A model generated the notes under the pieces. The model was not told where the DNA came from. It made no database searches and was given only the letters and a program-made list of their open reading frames with translations. A stretch of 64,000 nt of DNA. Source: Apostichopus japonicus (taxonomy: Eukaryota > Echinodermata > Holothuroidea > Aspidochirotida > Stichopodidae). The translations under genes and the position numbers were made by a program. Of the stretch, positions 50,966 through 63,699 are shown piece by piece (position 1 is the first letter of the stretch; each line of letters opens with the position of its first letter). The DNA is taken from the NCBI RefSeq assembly GCF_037975245.1, contig NC_092580.1, positions 19,144,501 through 19,208,500 of the forward strand, read 5' to 3'.

Positions 50966-52084
50966 ATGGACGGTGCAAGAGCGGGAACGTCATTGACCAG
51001 ATCGGAAGACGACGAAAAACCCCGTAAACGAAAACATCGCGATGCTGGAGCGGTGCTTGCGCGAAAACGGTTCGAGAATATCGTAAAGCGTTCTGCTTAT
51101 TTAAGGAAATGGACTGGGATTATCAACAATGCGGAGAAGAATAAATTAATCAATTGTGAGAAACAAATGCTAAAAACTCAGAAAATTAACGAACTGAAGA
51201 TATCGCGGTATAAAGAACAGCTGAAACAGGAACTCTACGAAATGGCGGCCGCGAAGAAAGCACTAAAACTTCATTCGGTGCTGGAAGAGGACGATCGCGC
51301 GGAGCAACGACGAAAAGTAGAGCGATACGCAGCACGGGGACGATATCAGTACGCCATAAGAAACGAGACCAAAGTCCAAAAGGAAACGATGGAATCTTTT
51401 AACGAACGCAAAGATACGGCAAAGAAGCTTCTAGCGCCGGCTAGACGGCAAAGTATGGTCGCACTCACAAATGGCGAGTTGATGGGTTCCGCCGACCCAG
51501 AGAATTATTTGAAAGTTGGTCGGAAATTGAGCAAAATCGACATTAGGGACGATTTATATTATTCCAGCTCCGATGAGGAAGATACCGAACTCGTCGGGGA
51601 AGTTAAGATGAGTAGTTTGCTGACTCAACAAAATTTTGACACGGAGGGAAGACGGCGGCGACAAAAATCGTCGAAATCCGTCGGAACATCACCGGGAATA
51701 AATTTGACGAAATTACGTCACGAACTCGGTCCCGAATTACGTAAACAACTCGACGCTATTTTCATCGACGATCCGGATTACCAGATGTCACCGCTTATGC
51801 GAGTCGGTACCGCCTCGGCAGATTCAACCGGTCAGATACCGACCTCTGACGATACCGCGACATCGTCCACGATAAGGATAGATGCAGACGAAGGTGAGAT
51901 GGAGGACGAGACTGACTTGAATGTGATACAGGAAGATAAAGAAAAGACACCGAGATTAAAGCTTCCTCCTCTCAAAGCAGATAGAAATATTCTGTCATCT
52001 ATAGTGTCTAGACCAAATGTTGCCAAGCCAATGTTGAGTACGGTTGCGGAAAGCGAGACTATTCAAAGTAGTACTTACAACTGA
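50966..52084 (+). CDS. Intronless basic coiled-coil protein of unknown function
   Basis: A single open frame of 372 aa from an ATG in a good context (ttcgaaaATGG). The N-terminus holds a nuclear-localisation-like stretch (KPRKRKHRD). Residues ~30-160 are rich in Lys, Arg, Glu and Leu with heptad-like spacing (KTQKINELKISRYKEQLKQE, later EDDRAEQRRKVERYAARGRY), so probably helical coiled coil. Near 197-206 is an acidic serine cluster (YYSSSDEEDTE) of casein-kinase-2 type. The C-terminal third is Ser/Thr/Asp-rich and low in order. No signal peptide or membrane segment. CpG-rich codon use differs from the AT-rich flanks, which supports real coding. I do not recognise the family. It could be a single-exon gene or an old retrogene; no poly(A) scar or target duplication was noticed. 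Confidence 0.8.
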   Translation: MDGARAGTSLTRSEDDEKPRKRKHRDAGAVLARKRFENIVKRSAYLRKWTGIINNAEKNKLINCEKQMLKTQKINELKISRYKEQLKQELYEMAAAKKALKLHSVLEEDDRAEQRRKVERYAARGRYQYAIRNETKVQKETMESFNERKDTAKKLLAPARRQSMVALTNGELMGSADPENYLKVGRKLSKIDIRDDLYYSSSDEEDTELVGEVKMSSLLTQQNFDTEGRRRRQKSSKSVGTSPGINLTKLRHELGPELRKQLDAIFIDDPDYQMSPLMRVGTASADSTGQIPTSDDTATSSTIRIDADEGEMEDETDLNVIQEDKEKTPRLKLPPLKADRNILSSIVSRPNVAKPMLSTVAESETIQSSTYN

Positions 52085-54140
52085 TTCTGTTTGGGAGTAT
52101 TTTTTTTTGCCCACAATTGCAACTCAAACACCATACCGCTTTAACATGAGGACGAACGGTGCCAATATAGTTACTAATCTGTACTTTCGAGAAGTTTGTA
52201 AACCGAAGACGATTGTGTTTTTTTTTTTTTTTTTGGTATTCTGCACATACCTAGTGCTACCCGTTGATTTACTGGGAAGTATTGTCTATGACGCTACTAC
52301 TTTTTCTCGTGGTAAAGGATAAAATAGTATGGACTTGTTTAACGTCATAAACACACAAATGAATAACCAGTTGCAAGCTTTGAAAAAGAAAAAAATGGTA
52401 AATGACCTTGTTAACTAATATTTATTTATTATTCAAATACTCTTTTTTTCAGGCAACTTTGGAACTAATAACTGTTACGATGCGGAGTTAAGACACACTG
52501 GATGGGAGAGCAATTGGTCAGGGACAGGAAAAGCTACGGGGTGGGGGAGGGGGGGGGGGTTGCGACTGCCATATCTACTGATTATGATAGTAGGACTTTT
52601 GTTGCAAGATAAATTCATTAAGTAAATAATAGTAATAATATCATGACTATTTATTTCTTTTCAACAGTAGATTATGGGGGGATAAAAGAGAACACCTTTC
52701 TGAAAATTGACATTTTTAATTAATCACAGACTTTACAATGTAGGCAACACCATATCATCAAACATAATTATTTTAAAACAAGTGTTCTTCTCCATATCTA
52801 TCTTATTGATCTTAGAACTTAGTGTGAGCAAATGAGATGCTTTTCAGTGAGATGCAAGACATTTGAAGTGGGAGGAGGGAGGGGGTTACTTTTCTGGTTA
52901 CTGTCCTCCTTGGGAACTTTGGTATGGTTCCTTTACAGTTTTTCTTTTCTTGGTTGAAAAACTGCTTTGTACTGAGTTTTAGTCTGATATGCCATTACCA
53001 TTTGTCCAAAAATAAAATTGGGGGGGGGGGGGGGTTGAAAAGCTACTAATTTTTCGTAAAAGTATATTGATGTTTAAATCATTCACCATTAAAATTGTTT
53101 CAATCAATTAGAATTTACTGCATATTTCAGGCCAAACAGTTTCAGTTAATTCATTCTTTTTATAAATTCAAATAAAAGCTATTGTAAGCAGCTTCGTTAA
53201 TTTATTGTGATGGGGTGTTCACTTTGGGGAATATTTTGCCTCTCCATGATAAGGGTTACACTGTCTGCCATTAAAATATATCTCTCTAAATAGGCTTCCA
53301 CCTAATTTGTCTTCTATAAACCCTAGAGTCATCTTCATAGGAAACTTAACCAATACAACAACAACACAAAAAGGTGAATCAAAAACAACTGTATAATTGG
53401 ATTGAATGCAGAATACTTCTGGCTATTTTTCTTTGTTTTTTTAAAGCAATCAACTTCAGACAATTAGAATATCCTTTTATATCTATTACAATAAACAGAA
53501 AACAGTTCAGAAAAGTTTGACCTGGCTAATAAATATCAGCAGCTAACTGCATTGCATTCTTTTATCACCATTTCTAATGTGGACAATTTCAGATCTTCCT
53601 TTGTGAATTGGGATGGGGGGTGTGGTGGTGGGGGCACAGTTGGTGGCTGTCGTGACCAAATCCATTGTTACAGCTGCAATACATCTCATTATACCTAGAT
53701 ATTCATCCGTCGTGATAATTCGTGTAGATTTTTTTGGCTTTTTCACCCAAAACAGGTTTTTCAACCTCATTCAAATCTCAGATATTAAAATTAAACCCTA
53801 TAAATACCATTTACAGATATCATTTTAAGAACTGAAAGTCCTATACAGTATCCTCATGTACAAGACTAATTTGAATCTTGCATTTAACTTAGCTGACTAG
53901 CACCTTCAAACTCATGTGCTGTTATGGGCACCTCTTACCCCAAATACCTCACACAGTGTTTTTTTATTATTTTTTTTATTATTGTCATCTTTAATGAGGG
54001 TAGTCCTGCAGAAGCTTTACCATCAACTGTTGTGATTATCTTTTTGGCAGGCCTCCCCATCTTCAGATCCTCAGCACTGGACAACAGCCCACCGTAACCT
54101 TTGCCCTTTTCAAATATCCGTCAGTACTATTTTTGCAGGA
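52085..54140. other. Non-coding stretch between convergent genes
   Basis: 3' flanks of the coiled-coil gene and of REXO4. Poly-T and poly-G tracts (52219, 52550, 53020) and AT-rich sequence; no exon supported. Confidence 0.5.
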
Positions 54141-57100
54141 CTAGATTTCTGTATTTGGTAAACCGCTTGGTGCTGATATCAATACTTCTGCCTCCTGGTT
54201 GGTTTTGATCTTAAGTTTCCTCCAGCCTTGCTTGGCTAATTCTTTCTCCCAGTTGATTCGATGTAGCATAAACAGTTTCATCGCTGCCTGGGCATCTTGC
54301 ACCTGTTAGATGAGAGAAATGAAAATTCATAGTGAGATGACCGCCTGTCAGATACAATTGTGACTTATTCATGATATGCAGAGATATTATAAACAGTTTC
54401 ATCACTGCCTGAGCATTTATTTATTCCCTCATGGGAAGCACTCTGAATATATTGCTTAGAAAAATGAATTGCCAAAAATCTCACTAACATTGACTCAGTA
54501 ACTATTCACATTTCTAATTCTAATAAATGCTACTGATTTTCATAACAATAATAATGCTTTTGACAAATCACACATGATCTAGAAAATTATATTTATCATG
54601 GTATTAAGCCAAACGTCACTTGTAAGAAAGTTTTACGATGAATCTGATTTCAGCAATGCACTAAACTCTAAAAGATCTGCCCTGCCGATATTCAGTCTTA
54701 ATATCCAATAAATTCAGTAACATTTTGTCACCTCTATCGATTGAAACTACAGCATAATTGCCATGTAATTCTCTTGACATAAATAGGTGCATGTAGTAAT
54801 GTGTTGACTTCTCATCCAACATCAAAACAGATGTGACTGTGCTGGTACATTTTCTTAAAAATTTCTCTTTGTTTATTCAGTGTCAAGCAGAAACAATGTC
54901 GATGAAACGATAACTTACGGAATTATGTGCCCCCTCCTGTATTCGAACTTTCAAAACCATCTCAGAGAGCTTTTTCAGCTTTGGCTTATTTCCCTGTGAT
55001 GCAAAATCGTAAGGATTAAAGACATTTCAACAATAACATTTCAACATTATCTTATATATATATTTCATTCTTAGTAACCTCTAATCATGGCACATCTTTG
55101 CTTCTTAAGAGGTGGCCTAGTAAAGATAGTAACAAATAAGGACATGACCACATAAAATCTGGATGTATGGTGACCATAACCCTCACCAGGTAATGAAATT
55201 AATGAGACGTGGAATGAATTGATGCTAGTTAACAGAAGTTGACACAGGGTTTGTCATTCAGAGATAAAATGGAACCAGATGCTCCAAATGCTACCTCACA
55301 GAGAACATTCATGTAGAACTTTTTTTAAAGGTTTTCTTTCATCTTTGCCTGTTATAATATCATAAAGATACACAGATTCTGAATACAAGATCATTGCCAT
55401 TTTATCATATTATTTAGCATAGCATTTTTGATGAGTTTTTAGGATATAAATAATTTTCTGTGAGAGGCTTTTTTGTTATATTAGAGTACAAACAATACCT
55501 TGCTCATCTCTTTAAACTTCTTGTAGGTCGATGTATCCCGAATCATCGACTTAGGGTGAGTTAAGAATAGTACCTGGAAGAAAACACAGAAGAAGATTAG
55601 TATTGAACGGTTTAATTTATACACTTGCAGTACCTCGGTCACAACATCCAAAGTGTATACGATAATCTTATAGAACAAGCTTGTAGGGACGATGCTCTTA
55701 AAGAGAATATGATGGACCCATCAGAAGTAAACTATACAGCTGGATGGAGAAGGCGTGAATAGTAGAACTTGTGGTATGTGAAGTATTGTGTACAACAACA
55801 TGGGGTGCAAGTACAATTCTCCTTGGTATGAGTACAAGGCTCTAAGTGTGAGTATGGGTACTTAATCTTGCACTAATACCTGTACTAGAGTTCCAGAATG
55901 GCCCGAGTATGAGGACCAATCCGCCTACTCAAGTACCTCCAGTCTCAGAGCATCTACAACCTGTATACACAATTCATGTTTTGAAGACGTGACTGTTGGT
56001 TTTAGTCAAATATATTCAGAAGATTAAATTGTGAAATGTAATGTAGTTGACTGACCTTCAAGTCATTGTGTAAGGCATGACCCACTAGAATTCTACCTTT
56101 CAAAATGCTGGACACTTCCTCCTGAACCAATGAGAAATTATCAGCTGTAGAGAAAATAAAAAAATCAATGACAAGTATAGTCATACCCTTGAAAACAAAA
56201 CGTGACAATTTCTGTGCAGTTTGAGGCATACCGATGCGCGACATGGCTCGCGAAATACAAAACCGCGGTGCGAAATGGCGGTGGGAAACAACAATGAGAA
56301 GAAAAAAAAGAGAATTATAAAACTTAATAACAGATGGTTAGTTTGAACACTACTCGAAAATAATCCACTTGCCCATTTTTGCCCAAACAGTCAACTGATA
56401 TTAAAATATTGCAATTTTTCTGTGCAAACGCTCAGAAATATTTCATGCGCACAAACAGTCCTTTGTGGTGGTTCAATACTTTCAGTTTAACATATTTCCC
56501 CTTGTTAGTTTTATCTAAATAGTGTGACTATTAGGATGTGGGTAAAAACAACTAGAAAGTACTTCTCTTCACCTCAACAACTGTAACTACTGTAGCTCAT
56601 AATTAGTTACTAAATTCTAATTAAAAGTTTTGAAGGAGAACTGTAGTTTGAATGCACTCATTATCTTCTTACCTATATCATGAACACCGAATTTCAAAAT
56701 TTAATTTAACGGTGCTGTAATATCTCTGTGTTTGTATGAAACTTTGTTGGGACTTGCCAAATGAAAAGGATCAAACAATTTTTTTAAAAATGACAAATTG
56801 TAGAATATCTTATGAGCTTGCAACAACAAAGAACAGAAGAGTTAATGAATCATTTAGACCAACCGTTTTGCAGATCCTTGGAGGTGATGCCGGTCACCTC
56901 ACTCCGAAAGTTGGTGACTTCCTCTTGTGGAGCAACAAACTTGTCGTAAATGCAGAGTCCATGTTGGTTCACGATGGAGACTCGAGCTAGCATGTTTTCT
57001 TTGCCGTTGGGACCGATACCAACCATCTCACAATCTAAACCGACATACTTTGTCAACCTACCGAGAAAAAAAAAAAGTTGTTGTGACAATTATATTGATT

Positions 57101-60100
57101 GTCTGGAGGAGAGGGGACAGGGATGGTAGGGAGGATAGAGGGTGGGAAGGCCACTGCAATGTAAAATAATAATGCTCAAATGTCAAAATGCAACCAAATT
57201 TTTGATTTTGATACACACTTTTCCAGTGTGATGTATTCACCTCTCAAATATAGGTTATGTCTTGAGGCCAAAATGACGATGATATCAGCTCCTGTTGAAA
57301 TGTTAATGTCAAATCACGGTTTCATAAACTCTAAACAACCCCATTTAATATTCTTCCTTTTAGCTTCAGGCAAACAACAGGGCAATGGTGGGTGATATTT
57401 GAAATCAGTTGCCCTTGAAAAATCCATTACAGACATGGTACTCCGGTCCAGTGTTCTGTTATAGTGTAATCCGATACAGACATGGTACTCCGGTCCATGG
57501 TGTTCTGTAATTGTGTAATTGATTACAGACATGGTACTCCGGTCCATAGTGTTCTGTAATTGTGTTATTGATATACAGACATGGTACTCCGGTCCATGGT
57601 GTTCTGTAATTGTGTAATCCATTACAGACATGGTACTCCGGTCCATGGTGTTCTGTAATTGTGTTATCGTTTACAGACATAGTACTCTGGTCCATGGTGT
57701 TCTGTAATTGTGTAATCGTTTACAGACATATTACTCTGGTCCATGGTGTTCTGTAATTGTGTAATCGATATACAGACATGGTACTCCGGTCCATGGTGTT
57801 CTGTAATTGTGTAATCGATATACAGACATGATAGTCCGGTCCATGGTGTTCTGTAATTGTGTAATCCAATACAGACATGGTACTCCGGTCCATGGTGTTC
57901 TGTAATTGTGTAATCGATAACAGACATGGTACTCTGGTCCAGTGTTCTGTTATAGTGTAATCCATTACAGACATGGTACTCCAGTCCATGATGTTCTGTA
58001 ATTGTGTAATCAATAACAGACATGGTACTTCAGTCCATAGTGTTCTGTAATTGTGTAATCGATAACAGACATGGTACTCTGGTCCAGTGTTCTGTTATAG
58101 TGTAATCCATTACAGACATGGTACTCCGGTCCATGGTGTTCTGTAATTGTGTAATTGATAACAGACATGGTACTCTGGTCCAGTGTTCTGTTATAGTGTA
58201 ATCCATTACAGACATGGTACTCCAGTCCATGATGTTCTGTAATTGTGTAATCAATAACAGACATGGTACTTCAGTCCATAGTGTTCTGTAATTGTGTAAT
58301 CGATAACAGACATGGTATTCTGGTCCAGTGTTCTGTTATAGTGTAATCCATTACAGACATGGTACTCCAGTCCATGGTGTTCTGTAATTGTGTAATCGAT
58401 AACAGACATGGTACTCGGGTCCGTGGTGTTCTGTAATCCATGTACTTAAATCGTCCGTCCATATTGATCGACCAGCATCTCAAAATTTCTCAAAGAATCA
58501 TAATGGTATAGCAAAAAAAAATCAGTATCAATGCGAAAAAAAACAATTTGGCAGTAACAAGACTGATTGTGTGCATACAGTCATCCTTCACGTAAAAGCG
58601 ATTTGGAACTTTGGGGAGAATGACCGACTAAAGGATTTAACAAGACTGCCACCACACACAGGTACACTTGTGATGACATGAACAGTTTGCGTAGTATAAT
58701 TAAAGACCTACCCGGCTGATTCGGATCCTTTGTTTAGATTTGGATTTCCCTTCCCATGATGCAATACTTTATTCAAATCATCCGACAATCCCTGTCTATC
58801 TTCCTCGTCCATCAGCTCAGGATCAACATCATCAAACCAGATCTCCGGTTTGCTATTAAGATAGAACATTAAAATTAAATGAATAGAACTATAGTGTAGG
58901 TTGTGCTCTGAACTCATGAAGATTGGTCTGGATATAATGTACACAGTCTGTTCTATGTATATCAACTCAACAAAACTAAGTGTCAGTCATCTATGGTTTT
59001 AAACTGTTGACAGAGAACTGCAGGGTACAGTAACTACAGTACTGAATTGGTTTCAAAGTTTATTTTCTCCAAGAAGGTACTGTAAATGTACTTACTGGTC
59101 CATGGCTTTGGCTAATTTTTTCTTCTTTTCAGGTGGTTGATAATTGATGCTCTAAGGGATGTCAAAACAAGAGATCAGAGAGAGTTTACAAACTATTTTA
59201 ACAATGTTTTTTGTGAAAAACGAATTTCAATTATGGAGTTGAAAGTCTTTGATACCTCAAACAAAAAACATTAATAACATTAGTGCAAATATCTAACAAT
59301 GGGTGGAGTTTTATCAAAAGCAACTCACTTTAATAAAAGGAAAAACACAACCAAAATGCACTAACAGTTTTGCTACCCTTAAAAACAAGTCACAGACCGT
59401 ATTTTTTTCCTCAAATCTTACCCTTCTCCTCCCCCCCCCTACCTCTTCTTTTGCCAACCCTACCCTAACAAAAAACAGGGAAGAAAATAAAAAGGCAGGA
59501 AAGACTACTAAAAAGGTTGTTAAAAAATCGGCAGAGACTGACAAACACATATATCTCAATTGAAACATTGGTATCTGCAAGAATAAGTTTACCGCAGCTA
59601 AGAAAGCTCAAGTTTATCAAACTTTATTTCATCCAAGAATCACCTAATACTGGGAGTTCAATAAAATGTTGAACATATGACCGTAACAAATTATATTGAA
59701 CATTCATCTAATAAAAACAGCACAATGAATTAATTTGAGATTATATGAAGTTTATACAAGTTTAACTTGATTTTGAAACAAATACACACATTAAAAATGG
59801 AAGAGTACTAACATCTTATTTGACAAAAATAATCCAACTAACCATTGCAAATAATTTTCCAAAAAAGCCCTGTACCTTGTCAAGATTGCAAATTGCTAAA
59901 GCTCTGATCAGACAGTTAAATCGGTTCCAATGATCTTCTGCAATTAGTGTATCATATTCACACTCAAATACAGTACTTCCATACAGAAAGATCAAAATGC
60001 AAGTTTGAAACTTGCAGTATGCATGCAAATGTAAAAGAAAAGGACTGCACTGATTTTTGGATGAAGATTTTCTCAATGAAATTTGACGATTTTACCTTCA

Positions 60101-60746
60101 TTAGATTTCTCCAGTTGCTATCAATTTCTGGTGTTGTCTCCGAGTCAGCTGACCTATCACCTGATATCTCTACAGAAACTTTCCCACCGTCCACATCTTT
60201 GACCGCCTTCTTCTCAGTTTTTCCATTCAAATGAGCACCTTTTCTCTTGCTACTTCTTTCTAACTTTTCAACATCTTTCTGCCCTTTACGGTCAGGAGTC
60301 TTACCCTCTTCATTACCTCCTTCTTCAATTTTCATCTTCTCTTTGCTATCCGTCTCTGTATTCTTGCCAACTGTCTCCTCCTCCTTTCTCTTCTTTTTCT
60401 TGAACTGCCTCTTTCTCTTCTTGAGTTGTTTATCTGACCGTAATTTATCTTTTGTCTCCAATTTTTGGTTCAGTTTTTCTTGACGTTTCTGTTTCCTTTT
60501 CCTGGCTTGTTTGCTCACGTATTTGTCAGTTTCTTTACCACTGGCAACCTGTGCCTCGCCTTCAGTTTTCTTTTCAACGTCTTTACCAGATGTCACCTGA
60601 TCGGTCAAACTGCTCTGTGGGTCCTTTCCGGCTACTTTTGCGCCTTTACGCTTCTTCTTCTTCTTCAATGTCTCATTCTTCCTCTTCTTCAAAATCCACC
60701 AAGGTTTGCCACTTCTTCCTGTTCTGGTTTGGATGACATCACCCAT
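54141..60746 (-). CDS. REXO4: REXO4-type RNA 3'-5' exonuclease (DEDDh family)
   Basis: Eight minus-strand exons: 60746-60096, 59151-59096, 58852-58712, 57057-56864, 56144-56056, 55573-55499, 54993-54919, 54302-54141. They sum to 1443 nt, 480 aa, stop TAG at 54141-54143, and every junction keeps frame with GT-AG sites. Exon 1 (217 aa) is a Lys/Glu-rich tail suited to nucleolar targeting. Exon 3 holds KPEIWFDDVDPE, characteristic just before the nuclease domain in REXO4. The exonuclease domain follows: Exo I in exon 4 (YVGLDCEMVGIGP, Asp and Glu ligands), Exo II in exon 5 (GHALHNDLK) and Exo III at the exon 7/8 join (AHNSVQDAQAAMKL, His and Asp). Human REXO4 is about 422 aa; the excess is in the basic N-terminus. 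Homologues act in the nucleolus on rRNA processing (as yeast Rex4). Intron 3 carries a 48-bp minisatellite. Confidence 0.95.
57423..58440. repeat. 48-bp minisatellite in REXO4 intron 3
   Basis: About 21 copies of a unit containing 'acagacatggtactccggtc' and 'catggtgttctgtaattgtg'. A variant 'ccagtgttctgttatagtgt' appears at regular places, and a block of five units repeats about 240 bp apart (57931 and 58171). ORFs on the minus strand here are repeat shadows. Confidence 0.95.
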
Positions 60747-63699
60747 TGTTACTTTGTACCATGGACACTTAAGATAAAAAAAGGAAAGCCAAACCAGAGC
60801 TGTCAGATGACAAGCATGTCCAAGTTGGGAGACTTAACAAAACTCTTCCTCAATTATGTTAAAAACTACACAGTGAAATTTCTGAAGCCCACTGGCTACT
60901 ACTCTAAGTCTTGCACGATAAGAACATGTCCAACTGTCCTATGGGTTGTATTCTTTTCGTTTCTATCCATAAGATGAGGGGAAGCTGTTTCGTAGCACAT
61001 TAGGGTACCATTACATCCATGGATCTGAAGATAAAAATTGAAGAAACATTAAATTCATGTGCGAAGAGAGATTTTTACTCTATACTACATATCCAGACAG
61101 TTATGAGAATTCCAAGTACTACGGGATGACCTGGTAATTATTAGTAATGATAGCAGTGGGCTTACTATATTGAATACTGCTCATTTTGTATATCACTGCT
61201 CAGATTAGCCTCTGCTCAAATATGGGGAGAGATTACGAGGTACAGTATAACTATATTGCTCACTCACAGGTACTGTTGGCATTTCAATGCACTAGGACAG
61301 GAAATAGTTCAGTGTTCAAATTTTGTGCAGCAGTTTTGCAGGATCTGAATTTTGTCTCTAAAAAATTAAAAATATATACTATGGTTTCTGTGTAAAAGAA
61401 AAATGCCAGACATATTTTGACTTGTATATACAGCAATTTGAAAATTTTGCATCTATAGGACTTTGCAATGCAATACAGGGTTAAATTATTCGCTGTATTC
61501 CCGGTTTCTTCTTCTTGATTCCTTTCATAAACTAATGGAGTTAATACAGCAATGTTTAATACTAGGATTTGAAAATTGCTTATCGGTGACGCAGGAACCT
61601 CACAAATGCCTTCTGCCATGAGTACCTGCATTTTAAAATTCCTCTATAGGAACAAACAATACTTAGTTATAATTGCCCCTGCTGGCACACACGCTTGTGC
61701 GCAATGGAATCATTCATACCGTCGTTGGTCTATAAAGTGAACAGGAAATCAAATGCAATGTATAACAGAACTTAAAATGTGTGCATTGTCTAAAATCATA
61801 ACCATTGTTCAGTGTTGGATTTTCAGGAATTTGAGAAGGTTGTCCGAAGGACTACCAGTTTCAAAGATTTTCAAAGATTTGGTAGTCCTGCAAAAAACTT
61901 GGTAGTCCTTCCAAATTTTCCACCAAATTTGAAAATGAACACTTTTTGACACTAAAATGTGTAGGTGCGAAATGCAGCATGCATGTGTTAAAAATTAACT
62001 TTAAAAACAGACAACCGCTATCCAATATGTAGGAGTAGTCTAATATAGCCTACTTTGTTGTTTTTACAGTGGTATGTGTTCTGCCGTTACGTTCATGTCA
62101 TTCAAAATACACTTTCACATAACTACACAAGTTTTTGGCGCCATTCACGTAACTGAGTTACAGTATCTGTAAGTTTCCCACCCTGTGTTGGGTTATGCTA
62201 CGTACACTCACAGCCAATCACAGTTTCGAAATCTTAAGTGTATTGATTAACGTTACTGGACAGTATTTAACGGTCAGACCACTTTGTGGAAGGGTTTATA
62301 TCGTTCAACTGCATTGCGTGGTTTACAAGTATTATATGGGTTTCACGGTTTTGTATATTGACTGACTTGTCTGTGATATTGCTCTCTAGTAATTACTATA
62401 GGCCTATAATAAATAATTACCATAAAAATTTAGGTTTAACACATGTTCACAGCATGCATGTGTTTACGTGATATATCCGAATTGCCTGTAACGACGCTAC
62501 ACGTGCGCCGCATACAAACAGTATTGTTTATGATGTACAATATAAATCCTACCGACTAGAATGATAAATAATTTATCGTTCAAGTAGATAGGATTTAGAT
62601 TGTTTACTACTGCTCAAGTGCGTACGTCCAGCAATGCATTTTCACTCGGCGTAGGTCTATAGACTGTCAGTGTCTGATCGACTGTTGTTACAACCAGGAT
62701 AGGAATTAAGATTTGGCTTTGGGGGGCTATTTTGGAAAATGTAAAGTTAAAAACGCCCCTCTTACGGTAAAATGTATTTACAAGGGCTTTTTTAAGGTTA
62801 AATATGCTGTTTATGGAAATGATTGTAAGCATTCAATAGGATAAATTATGCACAATTACCCTCTTTCTAGTGCTGCGATCGTAAAGCAAATTCAATTAAT
62901 TCACCCAATATGGGAGTGTTTAGATACTAGCCTAGGCTCCGATGTTACTCGTTACTCACACGTGTATAGTTTGTAATTTCGCAAAACTAGTTATTTTGCG
63001 CATTAACATTAAGTTGTATATACTAAGCTTATCAACCGATTTTTTATTTCTATAAGCGGTATTTAAGAAGCCAAAATACAATTGTAATGCTTCTGAATAA
63101 ATTGGATAGCGTTAACCATAAATACCAACGCAAACGTCCAAAATAAATAATTGAAAATCAAACTGGATACGGGATTTTTACCTCGGAGTTCAACAACATG
63201 CCGCAGAAACGTTGTGCGAAAATGCTAGCCAGCTTACAACAACTGTTGAGTGTTCCATGCATGAGGAAGCAGCAGTTTATAACGCTTCTGTAAATGGATA
63301 GCATAACTCTTGAGTGTTTCATACCTTTGCCAAAGGCTAGAGTCTATGGCAAGCCACATGTGCAATAAACCGAGTTCATCGCCGTAAAACTCTCTTTTTC
63401 GATCGATAAACTGAGTTTATCGACAGGATAACCATGTTTTTCACGATAAACTCAGTAAATGAGTTTATCGATAAAAAGAGATTATCGATAAACTAAGTTG
63501 GTGGGGGACTGAGACCCCTGTTTTATATTTTCTAGAGTGATAAAGCCCTCCTCGCCCTTAATTTGTTATAGTTCATATGGTACTATTTAACTAGTAAAAG
63601 AAATAAGTATACCGCTAGAACATGAGTACGAGTACGGACTCAAATATACAATTATACGTTTGCTTTGCAACTCAATGCTTTCAATTCTCACTTTTGCAG
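60747..63699. other. Non-coding stretch: REXO4 upstream and sulfotransferase-like gene intron or upstream
   Basis: No exon with a recognisable domain on either strand. Contains the palindrome cluster at 63391-63480. The REXO4 promoter should lie just above 60746, but I see no clear core element. Confidence 0.5.
63391..63490. repeat. Palindrome cluster on 'gataaactgagtttatc'
   Basis: 63403-63423 has 10-bp perfect arms around one base. 63444-63470 has 11-bp arms (cgataaactca and tgagtttatcg) around five bases. Outer 'ctctttttcgat' and 'atcgataaaaagag' also pair loosely. Confidence 0.8.

Noticed and set aside
57314-58483. Several minus-strand ORFs rich in TITEHHGPEYHV
   Set aside because: They are the 48-bp minisatellite in REXO4 intron 3 read in open frames.
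61284-61631. 115-aa minus-strand ORF upstream of REXO4
   Set aside because: No domain, AT-rich, no partner exons.
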